Positions 22,336-34,749 of a stretch of DNA of 64,000 nucleotides are shown piece by piece. How positions within the stretch are numbered: position 1 is the first letter of the stretch; each line of letters begins with the position of its first letter. The translations under genes were made by a program, and so were the position numbers. A model generated the notes under the pieces. That model did not search any database and had not been told where the DNA came from. It saw only the letters and a list, made by a program, of their open reading frames with translations. Source of the DNA: Odiellus spinosus (lineage: Eukaryota; Arthropoda; Arachnida; Opiliones; Phalangiidae); assembly GCA_963920705.1 (NCBI GenBank), contig OY987239.1, positions 4,870,254-4,934,253 on the forward strand. The letters are read 5' to 3'.

Positions 22336-24795
22336 TATTAAACTAGAAATAAATTTAAATCTTACCACGAAAATAGGCTCATGCACGGCGTTGTTTTTAA
22401 TTTCCACAAAAAAACGTTAATTATTTGTTAAAATTAACTCTAATCGCAAGCTTGCGAAGGTGTATGGAATAAATGTCTAAGACCTATTGGATTGAATAAC
22501 TTTTTATCAGATCCATATTCTATCTTCAAACATTTAATTTATTAATGGTAATTAAGAGACAAAGTACATGATTGCTTACAATAATTTAATTAAAAATAAT
22601 TTACATTTAACAATAAACATTTAACAATAAACATTTAACAATTAACATTTAACAATTAACATTTAACAATTAACATTTAACAATTAACATTTAACAGTTA
22701 ACATATAACAGTTAACATTTAACAGTTAACATTTAACAATTAATATTTAACAATTAACATTTAACATTTAGCAATTAACATTTAACATTTAACAATTAAC
22801 ATTTAACAATTAACATTTAACAATTAACATTTAACAATTAACATTTAACAATTAACATTTAACAATTAACATTTAACAATTAACATTTAACAATTAACAT
22901 TTAACAATTAACATTTAACAATTAACATTTAACAATTAACATTTAACAATTAACATTTAACAATTAACATTTAACAATTAACATTTAACAATTAACATTT
23001 AACAATTAACATTTAACAATTAACATTTAACAATTAACATTTAACAATTAACATTTAACAATTAACAATTAACATTTAACAATTAACATTTAACAATTAA
23101 CATTTAAAAATTAACATTTAAAAATTAACATTTAACAATTAACATTTAACAATTAACATTTAACAATTAACATTTAACAATTAACATTTAACAATTAACA
23201 TTTAACAATTAACATTTAACAATTAACATTTAACAATTAACATTTAACAATTAACATTTAACAATTAACATTTAACAATTAACATTTAACAATTAACATT
23301 TAACAATTAACATTTAACAATTAACATTTAACAATTAACATTTAACAATTAACAATTAACATTTAACAATTAACATTTAACATTTAACAATTAACATTTT
23401 ACAATTAATATTTAACAATTAACATTTAACAATTAACAATTAACATTTAACATTACGAGTAATTGGTAAATCAGCAGCCAATAATTAGTTTTTTCGTCGA
23501 TTCCAAACATCGATTATACACTTTAACATTAATTTAAGCTGGTTCTAGACAAGGGATATTTTCGAAGTGATTTATAAACAGTGTAGGGTGGAAGTAGGTA
23601 TAGTCCTGATCTCACTGCTAACCACTACCGACCCTACGCTTACTAATCACCCTTAACCTCTGCGAGTTTTCGTGGAAATTCGAAACCGAAGAACTCGGGG
23701 AAAAAAAAACCCTTTGCAAACTCAATGCCGTTAGATTGATTACCATTTCAACGACAAACAATTATTAATAATGTTATTTAAAAATTACGAATTAAGGATA
23801 CTTCAACAATAGATTAAATATTTACATGAACATTAAATTTCTTAACATTTATAATATTCGGAGAACCCGGTAGGGTTCTATGTTATGGGCTGATCATCAT
23901 CTGTAATGCAATTTTGATTTCCTTAAAAAATTGGACCTTTAGCCAATCAGAACGCTCCATTTCCCCATTGAAATAACATTAAAATCGACTCTTTCGAGGA
24001 CATGTCCCTTGCATCGCAGAACTAAAAGAGGAATTATTTGTTACGGTTAAAATCAATTTTAAGTGGTAGAGCAAGGTTCGAATGTTGAACTTTTCAAGTT
24101 TCATTTAAAAATATTAAGTCTAAGTATTTTAAAATTAATTCTAAAGTTGACCCTTTTTTTGGTACTTAGCTGGTTTCGCGCATGGCCAAATTCGTAATGT
24201 TATTCTATGGGATTTGGTTTTTTGAAAGTGGCTTACCTTTCAGGTTTATTTTCTAATACTTCCGGATATTTTCCGTGTGGTATGAATTAAGTTTCGAGCT
24301 TTATTTTAAGACTAATTTCATAGTTTTACACCAATTAGTTGGCCCACAATCTATTTATGAAAACGGACGAAAAATTAAAGCGGAGAAATTGAGTGAGGAA
24401 AAACCTAAGCCTTATTTGACAAATTAGGCTTAGGTTTTCTATAGCTTTTTAAATTCACGTGCAGGAGCGCGCTTGGGTATTGAGCGCTAATGTCTTAATT
24501 TCTCCTCCTTCATATTTTTGCCGTTTTTATAAATAGACTGTGGCCAAACTAATCGGTGTAAAATTATGAAATTAGTCTTAAAATAAAGCCCGAAAAATAT
24601 CTGGAATCATTAGAAAATAAATCTGAAAGGTAAGTCTCGTACAAAAACTCTAAATCCCATAGAATAACATTAAGTTTCAATTTCTCCGCCTTAAAACTTA
24701 AAAGTACTCTCCTTTTTAAAAATGTGAAAGTCCGAACGACTTGGCATTTCGAACGGCAATAAGGAAGGTATTAACATCCAAAATAATGAAAAAAA
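22336..24795. repeat. Segmental repeat, copy 2 of the tandem duplication
   Basis: Second copy of 19891-22335 with very few differences, including its own minisatellite (22608-23452) and imperfect palindrome. Confidence 0.85.
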
Positions 24796-24934
24796 TAATT
24801 CAAATTTAGTTTAAAGGGTAATGGGAAAAATATGAAGATTTCGCTGCGGCTGTCGGAGGTATTAACATCAAAAATGATGAAAAAATTATTTTAAATTTGG
24901 TTTAAGGGCAATGGGGAAAATATGGTAGGATTTT
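24796..24934. repeat. Diverged satellite-like units
   Basis: Two to three shorter units with TATTAACATCxAAAATxATGAAAA and GGGCAATGGGxAAAATATG, related to the 100-bp satellite further on. Confidence 0.55.
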
Positions 24935-25362
24935 ACTTTACGTGACCCACCCAACTAAGACATTTTTCTGACTGTTTAGACCATGGGGAGTTCAAAAAAA
25001 ATAGTTCAAAAAATATTGGACCGTCGCAAATATTTTAAATTTTTTTTTGAAAATTTGAAATTCCCATGCTAAAATCCCGTAGAATGCGCCATAGGTTAGG
25101 TTAGGTTGGGTTAGAATCTATGGGATTTAACACGCAAACTTCAAATTTTGCGTGTTAAATCCCATAGATTCTAACCCAACCTAACCTAACCCAACCCAAC
25201 CTATGGCGCATTCTAGGGGATTTTAGCATGGGAATTTCAAATTTTCAAAAACAATTAAAATATTTGCGGCTGTCCAATATTTTTTTAACTATTTTTTTTT
25301 TTTGAACTCCCCATGGTCTAAACAGTCAGAAAAATGTGTTAGTTGGGTGGGTCACGTAAAGT
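24935..25362. mobile_element. Large near-palindromic foldback element with TTAGG-type arms
   Basis: ACTTTACGTGACCCACCCAA at the left mirrors TTGGGTGGGTCACGTAAAGT at the right. The arms continue through CCATGGGGAGTTCAAAAA and a GGTTAGGTTAGGTTGGGTTAG block to a tiny central loop near 25150. It is almost a perfect hairpin over ~430 bases, inserted among satellite-like units. No coding content. Confidence 0.85.
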
Positions 25363-25384
25363 ACAATTGTACCGAAAATATAAA

Positions 25385-26222
25385 GATTTCTCTGCGGTTG
25401 GGATTAAAGGGCACTGGTAAAAATGTAGAGATTTGACTGGAATCAAATGCGGCTGCCGCAGATATTAACATAAAAAATTATGAAAAAATTAATTTTAATT
25501 GGGATTAAAGGGCACTGGTAAAAATGTAGAGATTTGACTGGAATCAAGTGCGGCTGCCGCAGCTATTAACATCAAAAATATGAAAAAATTAATTTTAATT
25601 GGGATTAAAGGGCACTGGTAAAAATGTAGAGATTTAACTGAATCAAGTGCGGCTGCCCCAGATATTAACATCAAAAATAATGAAAAAATTAATTTTAATT
25701 GGGATTAAAGGGCACTGGTAAAAATGTAGAGATTTGACTGGAATCAAGTGTGGCTGTTGGAGGTATTAACATCTAAAATTATGAAAAAATTAATTTTAAT
25801 TGGGATTAAAGGGCACTGGTAAAAATGTAGAGATTTGACTGATTCAAGTGCGGCTGCCCCAGCTATTAACATCAAAAATAATGAAAAAATTAATTTTAAT
25901 TGGGATTAAAGGGCACTGGTAAAAATGTAGAGATTTAACTGAATCAAGTGCGGCTGCCCCAGATATTAACATCAAAAATAATGAAAAAATTAATTTTAAT
26001 TGGGATTAAAGGGCACTGGTAAAAATGTAGAGATTTGACTGGAATCAAGTGTGGCTGTTGGAGGTATTAACATCTAAAATTATTAAAAAATTAATTTTAA
26101 TTGGGATTAAAGGGCACTGGTAAAAATGTAGAGATTTGACTGATTCAAGTGCGGCTGCCCCAGCTATTAACATCAAAAATAATGAAAAAAATAATTTTAA
26201 TTGGGATTAAAGGGCAATGGCC
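25385..26222. repeat. 100-bp satellite, block 1
   Basis: Tandem units beginning ATTTTAATTGGGATTAAAGG and containing GGGCACTGGTAAAAATGTAG, AGATTTGACTG(G)AATCAAG, TGCGGCTGCC and TATTAACATCAAAAAT. Period is close to 100 bases (one-base indels such as GAATC/GGAATC). Confidence 0.95.
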
Positions 26223-26820
26223 CCACCAAATTTTTGCCCCACCAAATTTTTGCCCCACCAAATTTTTGCCCCACCAAATTTTTGCCCCACCTAATTTTTG
26301 CCCCACCAATTTTTTGGCCCACCAATTTTTTGCCCCACCAATTTTTTGCCCCACCAAATTTTTGCCCCACCAAATTTTTGCCCCACCAAATTTTTGCCCC
26401 ACCAAACTTTTGCCCCACCAAACTTTTGCCCCACCAAATTTTTGCCCCACCAAATTTTTGCCCCACCAAATTTTTGCCCCACCAAATTTTTGCCCCACAA
26501 AATTTTTGCCCCACCAAATTTTTGCCCCACCAAATTTTTGCCCCACCAAATTTTTGCCCCACCAAATTTTTGCCCCACCAAATTTTTGCCCCACCAAATT
26601 TTTGCCCCACCAAATTTTTGCCCCACCAAATTTTTGCCGCACCAAATTTTTGCCCCACCAAATTTTTGCCCCACCAAATTTTTGCCCCACCAAATTTTTG
26701 CCCCACCAAATTTTTGCCCCACCAATTTTTTGCCCCACCAAATTTTTGCCCCACCAAATTTTTGCCCCACCAATTTTTTGCCCCACCAAATTTTTGCCCC
26801 ACCAAATTTTTGCCCCACCA
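26219..26820. repeat. 16-bp satellite CCCCACCAAATTTTTG, array 1
   Basis: About 37 tandem copies of CCCCACCAAATTTTTG with rare point variants. Because 16 is not a multiple of three and the unit lacks stops, frames are open on both strands; the long Pro/Phe/Thr and Gly/Trp/Lys frames here are by-products of the repeat, not proteins. Confidence 0.97.
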
Positions 26821-27490
26821 ATGAAATAAACCGTGGCAGAGACACTCCACCCACTATCATTTTCCTAAGCGAGCAATCACGCCTCTATCCCCAAACTCCG
26901 GACGATATTCTCGGATGACCTGTTGACACTGACCCTTCCCCTGATCTTATTCCGCGCCAGAGAAACTATATATATAGTTTTTATACCACCCCTTTGAGAA
27001 AGCGCTATGCCAAAGAAAACCCCATTTTTATTTCCTCAAATAAAATATTTACGAGAGAACTACCTTTTTTACGAAACCTGTAGACTAGTAACAATAACGC
27101 GATTTATTGTTATATTTATATTCTTCGAATCTAAATATGAAATTTTTTATCCAACAAAGGGAGAATGGAACCTAATTTTATCGATTCCTTATCGTTTAAA
27201 TACGCCTAATCCACCATTAAAACAATACAGAAACAAATATTAAACCAGAAATAAATTTAAATCTTACCACGAAAATAGGCTCATGCACGGCGTTGTTTTT
27301 AATTTCCACAAAAAAACGTTAATTATTTGTTAAAATTAACTCTAACCGCGAGCTTGCGAAGGTGTATGGATTAAATGTCTAAGACCTATTGGATTGAATA
27401 ACTTTTTATCAGATCCATATTCTATCTTCAAACATTTAATTTATTAATGGTAATTAAGAGACAAAGTACATGATTGCTTACAATAATTTA
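26819..27490. repeat. Dispersed repeat, middle part (copy 4)
   Basis: Matches 19466-20150 closely; includes the recurrent 78-aa frame (27007-27243), which I regard as non-coding. Confidence 0.75.
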
Positions 27491-27491
27491 A

Positions 27492-27752
27492 TTAACAATA
27501 ATTTACATTTAACAATAAACATTTAACAATAAACATTTAACAATAAACATTTAACAATTAACATTTAACAATTAACAATTAACATTTAACAATTAACATT
27601 TAACAATTAACATTTAACAATTAACATTTAACAATTAACATTTAACAATTAACATTTAACAATTAACATTTAACAATTAACATTTAACAATTAACATTTA
27701 ACAATTAACAATTAACAATTAACATTTAACAATTAACATTTAACAATTAACA
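27492..27752. repeat. 14-bp minisatellite, array 4 (short)
   Basis: About 18 units of AACAATTAACATTT, fused without spacer to the 16-bp satellite that follows (…AACATTTTTGCCCCACC). Confidence 0.95.
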
Positions 27753-27754
27753 TT

Positions 27755-28275
27755 TTTGCCCCACCAAATGTTTGCCCCACCAAATGTTTGCCCCACCAAA
27801 TTTTTGCCCCACCAAATTTTTGCCCCACCAATTTTTTGCCCCACCAAATTTTTGCCCCACCAAATTTTTGCCCCACCAAATTTTTGCCCCACCAAATTTT
27901 TGCCCCACCAAATTTTTGCCCCACCAAATTTTTGCCCCACCAAATTTTTCCCCCACCAAATTTTTGCCCCACCAAATTTTTGCCCCACCAAATTTTTGCC
28001 CCACCAAATTTTTGCCCCACCAAATTTTTGCCCCACCAAATTTTTGCCCCACCAAATTTTTGCTAAATAAATTTTAATTGGGATTAAAGGGCACTGGTAA
28101 AAACGCTAAATTTTTGCCCCTCTAAATTTTTGCCCCGCTTAATTTTTGCACCGCTAAATTTTTGCCCCGCTAAATTTTTGCCCCGCTAAATTTTTGCCCC
28201 GCTAAATTTTTGCCCCGCTAAATTTTTGCCCCGCTAAATTTTTGCCCCGCTAATTTTTGCCCCTGCTAATTTTTG
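27755..28275. repeat. 16-bp satellite, array 2 and GCTAAATTTTTGCCCC variant
   Basis: 27755-28064 is the CCCCACCAAATTTTTG array. After a 40-base piece of the 100-bp satellite (28066-28104), a second array uses the variant GCTAAATTTTTGCCCC (28104-28270). Confidence 0.95.
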
Positions 28276-29118
28276 CTAAATAAATTTTAATTGGGATTAA
28301 AGGGCACTGGTAAAAATGTAGAGATTTGACTGGAATCAAGTGCGGCTGCCGGAGGTATTAACATCAAAAATTATGAAAAAATTCATTTTAATTGGGTTTA
28401 AAGGGCACTGGTAAAAATGTAGAGATTTGACTGAATCAAGTGCGGCTGCCGCAGCTATTAACATCAAAAATTATGAAAAAATTAATTTTAATTGGGATTA
28501 AAGGGCACTGGTAAAAATGTAGAGATTTGACTGGAATCAAGTGCGGCTGCCGGAGGTATTAACATCAAAAATTAAGAAAAAATTCATTTTAATTGGGTTT
28601 AAAGGGCACTGGTAAAAATGTAGAGATTTGACTGAATCAAGTGCGGCTGCCGCAGCTATTAACATCAAAAATTATGAAAAAATTAATTTTAATTGGGATT
28701 AAAGGGCACTGGTAAAAATGTAGAGATTTGACTGAATCAAGTGCGGCTGCCCCAGCTATTAACATCAAAAATAATAAAAAAATTAATTTTAATTGGGATT
28801 AAAGGGCACTGGTAAAAATATAGAGATTTGACTGAATCAAGTGCGGCTGCCCCAGCTATTAACATCAAAAATTATGAAAAAATTAATTTTAATTGGGATT
28901 AAAGGGCACTGGTAAAAATGTAGAGATTTGACTGGAATCAAGTGCGGCTGTCGGAGGTATTAACATCAAAAATAATGAAAAAATTAATTTTAATTGGGAT
29001 TAAAGGGCACTGGTAAAAATGTAGAGATCTGACTGAATCAAGTGAGGCTGCCCCAGCTATTAACATCAAAAATTATGAAAAAATTTATTTTAATTGGGTT
29101 TAAAAGGCAATGGTAAAA
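28265..29118. repeat. 100-bp satellite, block 2
   Basis: Eight to nine further units of the same satellite; some alternate between GCCGGAGG and GCCGCAGC variants, hinting at a two-unit higher-order pattern. Confidence 0.93.
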
Positions 29119-29120
29119 AT

Positions 29121-30719
29121 TAATTCTGAAGTTGACCCTTTTTTTGGTACTTAGCTGGTTTCGCGCATGGCCAAATTCGTAATGTTATTCTATGGGATTT
29201 GGTTTTTTGAAAGTGGCTTACCTTTCAGGTTTATTTTCTAATACTTCCGGATATTTTTAAAACTTGGATTTTCCGTGTGGTATGAATTAAGTTTCGAGCT
29301 TTATTTTAAGACTAATTTCATAATTTTACACCGATTAGTTGGCCCACAATCTATTTATGAAAACGGACGAAAAAGTAAGGCGGAGAAATAGATTCACCAA
29401 AAACCTAAGCCTAATTTGACAAATTAGGCTTAGGTTTTATATGGCTTTTTAAATTCACGTGCAGGAGCGCGCTTGGGTATTGAGCGCTAGTGACTTAATT
29501 TCTCCTCCTTCATATTTTTGCCGTTTTTATAAATAGCCTGTGGCCAAACTAATCGGTGTAAAATTATGAAATTAGTCTTAAAATAAAGCCCGAAAAATAT
29601 CTGGAATCATTAGAAAATAAATCTGAAAGGTAAGTCTCGTACAAAAAATCTAAATCCCATAGAATAACATTAAGTTTATATTTCTCCGCCTTAAAACTTA
29701 AAAGTACTCTCCTTTTTTAAAAATGTGAAAGTCCGAACGACTTGGCATTTCGAACGCCAATAAGGAAGGTATTAACATCCAAAATAATGAAAAAAATAAT
29801 TTAAATTTAGTTTAAAGGGTAATGGGAAAAATATGAAGATTTCGCTGCGGCTGTCGGAGGTATTAACATCAAAAATGATGAAATTTTTTTTTTTTTAATT
29901 TGGTTTAAGGGCAATGGGGAAAATGTAAAGATTTCGCTGCGGTTGGCGGAGGTATTAACATGAAAAATGATGAAAAAATAAATTTTAATTGGGATTAAAG
30001 GGCACTGGTAAAAATGTAGAGATTTGACTGGAATCAAGTGCGGCTGCCGGAGGTATTAACATCAAAAATTATGAAAAAATTACCTTAATTGGGTTTAAAG
30101 CGCACTGGTAAAAATGTAGAGATTTGACTGGAATCAAATGCGGCTGCCGCAGCTATTAACATAAAAAATAATGAAAAAATTAATTTTAATTGGAATTAAA
30201 GGGCAATGGTAAAAATGTAGAGATTTGACTGAATCAAGTGCGGCTGCCGCAGCTATTAACATCACAAATAATGAAAAAATTAATTTTAATTGGGATTAAA
30301 GGGCACTGGTAAAAATGTAGAGATTTGACTGGGATCAAGTGCGGCTGCCGGAGGTATTAACATCAAAAATTATGAAAAAATTAATTTTAATTGGGATTAA
30401 AGGGCACTGGTAAAAATGTACAGATTTGACTGGAATCAAGTGCGGCTGCCGGAGGTATTAACATCAAAAATTATGAAAAAATTAATTTTAATTGGGATTA
30501 AAGGGCACTGGTAAAAATGTACATATTTGACTGGAATCAAGTGCGGCTGTCGGAGGTATTAACATCAAAAATAATGAAAAAATTAATTTTAATTGGGATT
30601 AAAGGGCACTGGTAAAAATGTAGAGATCTGACTGAATCAAGTGAGGCTGCCCCAGCTATTAACATCAAAAATTATGAAAAAATTTATTTTAATTGGGTTT
30701 AAAAGGCAATGGTAAAAAC
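29121..30719. repeat. ~1.6-kb higher-order repeat, copy 1
   Basis: Contains imperfect-palindrome copy 3 (29121-29765), two diverged units, then eight 100-bp satellite units. The same arrangement begins again at 30720 (offset about 1598 bases). No gene. Confidence 0.85.
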
Positions 30720-33345
30720 TAATTCTGAAGTTGACCCTTTTTTTGGTACTTAGCTGGTTTCGCGCATGGCCAAATTCGTAATGTTATTCTATGGGATTTG
30801 GTTTTTTGAAAGTGGCTTACCTTTCAGGTTTATTTTCTAATACTTCCGTATATTTTTAAAACTTGGATTTTCCGTGTGGTATGAATTAAGTTTCGAGCTT
30901 TATTTTAAGACTAATTTCATAATTTTACACCGATTAGTTGGCCCACAATCTATTTATGAAAACGGACGAAAAAGTAAGGCGGAGAAATAGATTCACCAAA
31001 AACCTAAGCCTAATTTGACAAATTAGGCTTAGGTTTTATATGGCTTTTTAAATTCACGTGCAGGAGCGCGCTTGGGTATTGAGCGCTAGTGACTTAATTT
31101 CTCCTCCTTCATATTTTTGCCGTTTTTATAAATAGCCTGTGGCCAAACTAATCGGTGTAAAATTATGAAATTAGTCTTAAAATAAAGCCCGAAAAATATC
31201 TGGAATCATTAGAAAATAAATCTGAAAGGTAAGTCTCGTACAAAAAATCTAAATCCCATAGAATAACATTAAGTTTATATTTCTCCGCCTTAAAACTTAA
31301 AAGTACTCTCCTTTTTAAAAATGTGAAAGTCCGAACGACTTGGCATTTCGAACGCCAATAAGGAAGGTATTAACATCCAAAATAATGAAAAAAATAATTT
31401 AAATTTAGTTTAAAGGGTAATGGGAAAAATATGAAGATTTCGCTGCGGCTGTCGGAGGTATTAACATCAAAAATGATGAAAATTTTTTTTTTTTAATTTG
31501 GTTTAAGAGCAATGGGGAAAATGTAAAGATTTCGCTGCGGTTGGCGGAGGTATTAACATGAAAAATGATGAAAAAATAAATTTTAATTGGGATTAAAGGG
31601 CACTGGTAAAAATGTAGAGATTTGACTGGAATCAAGTGCGGCTGCCGGAGATATTAACATCAAAAATTATGAAAAAATTAATTTTAATTGGGATTAAAGG
31701 GCACTGGTAAAAATGTACAGATTTGACTGGAATCAAATGCGGCTGCCGCAGCTATTAACATAAAAAATAATGAAAAAATTAATTTTAATTGGGATTAAAG
31801 GGCACTGGTAAAAATGTAGAGATTTGACTGAATCAAGTGCGGCTGCCGCAGCTATTAACATCAAAAATTATGATAAAATTAATTTTAATTGGGATTAAAG
31901 GGCACTGGTAAAAATGTAGAGATTTGACTGGAATCAAGTGCGGCTGCCGGAGGTATTAACATCAAAAATTATGAAAAGATAAATTTTAATTGGGATTAAA
32001 GGGCACTGGTAAAAATGTAGAGATTTGACTGGAATCAAGTGCGGCTGCCAGAGGTATTAACATCAAAAATTATGAAAAAATTAATTTTAATTGGGATTAA
32101 AGGGCACTGGTAAAAATGTAGAAATTTGACTGGAATCAAGTGCGGCTGCCCCAGCTATTAACATCAAAAATTATGAAAAAAAATAATTTTAATTGGGATT
32201 AAAGGGCACTGGTAAAAATGTAGAGATTTGACTGGAATCAAGTGCGGCTGTCAGAGGTATTAACATCTAAAATTATGAAAAAATTAATTTTAATTGGGAT
32301 TAAAGGGCACTGGTAAAAATGTAGAGATTTGACTGAATCAAGTGCGCTGCCCCAGCTATTAACATCAAAAATAATGAAAAAATTAATTTTAATTGGGATT
32401 AAAGGGCAATGGTAAAAATGTAGAGATTTGACTGAATCAAGTGCCGCTGCCCCAGCTATTAACATCAAAAATAATGTAAAAATTAATTTTAATTGGGATT
32501 AAAGGGCAATGGTAAAAATGTAGAGATCTGACTGTTTCAAGTGCGGCTGCCGCAGCTATTATCATGAAAAATTATGAAAAAATTTATTTTAATTGGGATT
32601 AAAGGGCACTGGTAAAAATGTAGAGATTTGACTGAATCGAGTGCGGCTGCCCCAGCTATTAACATCAAAAATAATGAAAAAATTTATTTTAATTGGGATT
32701 AAAGGGCAATGGTAAAAATGTAGAGATCTGACTGTTTCAAGTGCGGCTGCCGCAGCTATTAACATGAAAAATTATGAAAAAATTTATTATAATTGGGATT
32801 AAAGGGCACTGGTAAAAATGTAGAGATCTGACTGAATCAAGTGAGGCTGCCCCAGCTATTAAAATCAAAAATTATGAAAAAATTAATTTTTATTCGGTTT
32901 AAAGGGCAATGATAAAAATGTAGAGATCTGACTGAATCAAGTGAGGCTGCCGCAGCTATTAACATCAAAAATTATGAAAAAATTAATTTTAACTGGGTTT
33001 AAAGGGCAATGGTAAAAATGTAGAGATCCGACTGAATCAAGTGCGGCTGCCCCAGCTATTAACATCAAAAATTATGAAAAAATTAATTTTAATTGGGTTT
33101 AAAGGACAATGGTAAAAATGTAGAGATCTGACTGAATCAAATGCGGCTGTCGCAGCTATTAACATCAAAAATTATGAAAAAAATTATTTTAATTGGGTTT
33201 AAAGGGCAATAGTAAAAATGTAGAGATCCGACTGAATCAAGTGCGGCTGCCCCAGCTATTAACATCAAAAATAATGAAAATTTTTATTTTAATTGGGTTT
33301 AAAGGGCAATGGTAAAAATGTAGAGATTTGACTGAATCACTTTTT
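30720..33345. repeat. ~1.6-kb higher-order repeat, copy 2, plus extended 100-bp satellite
   Basis: Imperfect-palindrome copy 4 (30720-31370) is followed by about 18 satellite units at an almost exact 100-base spacing, becoming more diverged toward 33345 (GAGGCTGCC, GATCCGACTG variants). Confidence 0.88.
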
Positions 33346-34749
33346 AAAGGGCTAGTCTTTTAATATAGAAGTTAACATTTTCGTGTTAGACTGAAGTGAC
33401 AGATATTATATCAAAAATGTCTTTGCGAACAAAGACCCAGAAGGACATGTTATGGCCTTGAATGTCTGAAGTGACAGATATTTAATTTTCTTTTAAAACA
33501 TTAAATTTAAATACAATTAAAGTTTTCTTTTAAAACATGAAATTTAAATATAATTAGATTTTCTTTTAAAACGAAATTTAAATATAATCACAATCTGATC
33601 TCATACCTTAATTGGATTATGTTTTCTATGGATAATGTTTTATTATAACTCCTCGACTTTAGTCGAGGCAATTCGTTCATGTTAGCTTATGAATGCTTAT
33701 ACAAAGAATTTAAAGGGAATAAAAATTCCCCATATTTTAATTTTTAATCTATTTTGCAAAGGAACAAACCTAATCCATGGATAATGATTTATTACAACTC
33801 CTCGACTTTAGTCGAGGCAATTCGTTCATGTTGTTAGCTTATGAATGCTTATACAAGGAATTTAAAGGGAATAAAAATTCCCCATATTTTAATTTTTGAT
33901 TTAGGTTGCAAACGAACAAACCTAATTCATGGATAATGTTTTATTATAACTCCTAACAACGAATTAGTGGTCCCTTATGGAAATCATCATTTAAATTGTA
34001 CGGTTTTAATGAAAAGAAAAATGAAAGTATTACAATTTATTTAAAAACCTTATCCGCTCTAAAATTCGTCGCTTTGAAATTCTTTTCCCTTGCTCGCACA
34101 ATATAGCTTTGAAAGTACCAAATTGTTATGGTTTGCGTCGTCTGCTAAGTTAGAAAAGATGGTGACTTTAAACGGGCTTTAAAAAACACATTTCCCTTTA
34201 TCATATACCCATTCCAATAAACCGGCGAGTATTTTTAATGATCCGTTCAATTGCCAGTCGTGGAAATTCGGGTTAATTTAAGAAAACAAAAAGTGGACTC
34301 GCGTTATACAGAAAAATAACAGTTCAATACACGTTTTCCCTGAAAAATACTTAAGCGAAATTTAATGTTAAGCGTCAATGAGAGAAAATCGTCTGTTATG
34401 TTTTTTATTAAATATTTCCGAGTGAATAAAATCAGTTGTTTTGAATTTTGAAACTCTAAATCGTGCCAGATTGTGATTATATTTAAAATTCGTTTTAAAA
34501 GAAAATCTAATTATATTTAAATTTCATGTTTTTAAAGAAAATTTAATTGTATTTGAATTTAATGTTTAAAAAGCCAATTTGGGTCTTTCCTATAATTGAG
34601 GCCGGTCAGAATTGATTAGGATGATCATCCTAAGGTAGTAGGAAAAATGGTAAGAAAAAACCTACACTGTAAAGCTAAACTGATGATGGTGAAATGTTGT
34701 ATTAACGGCAATAGACGAATAGACGAATTCAGTTTGAAATAGATTCACA

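Noticed and set aside
26145-26918. Six long overlapping open frames on both strands (about 190-226 aa)
   Set aside because: They are translations of the stop-free 16-bp satellite in every frame; no codon bias or start context.
27733-28077. Six further open frames of ~100 aa
   Set aside because: Same 16-bp satellite artefact.
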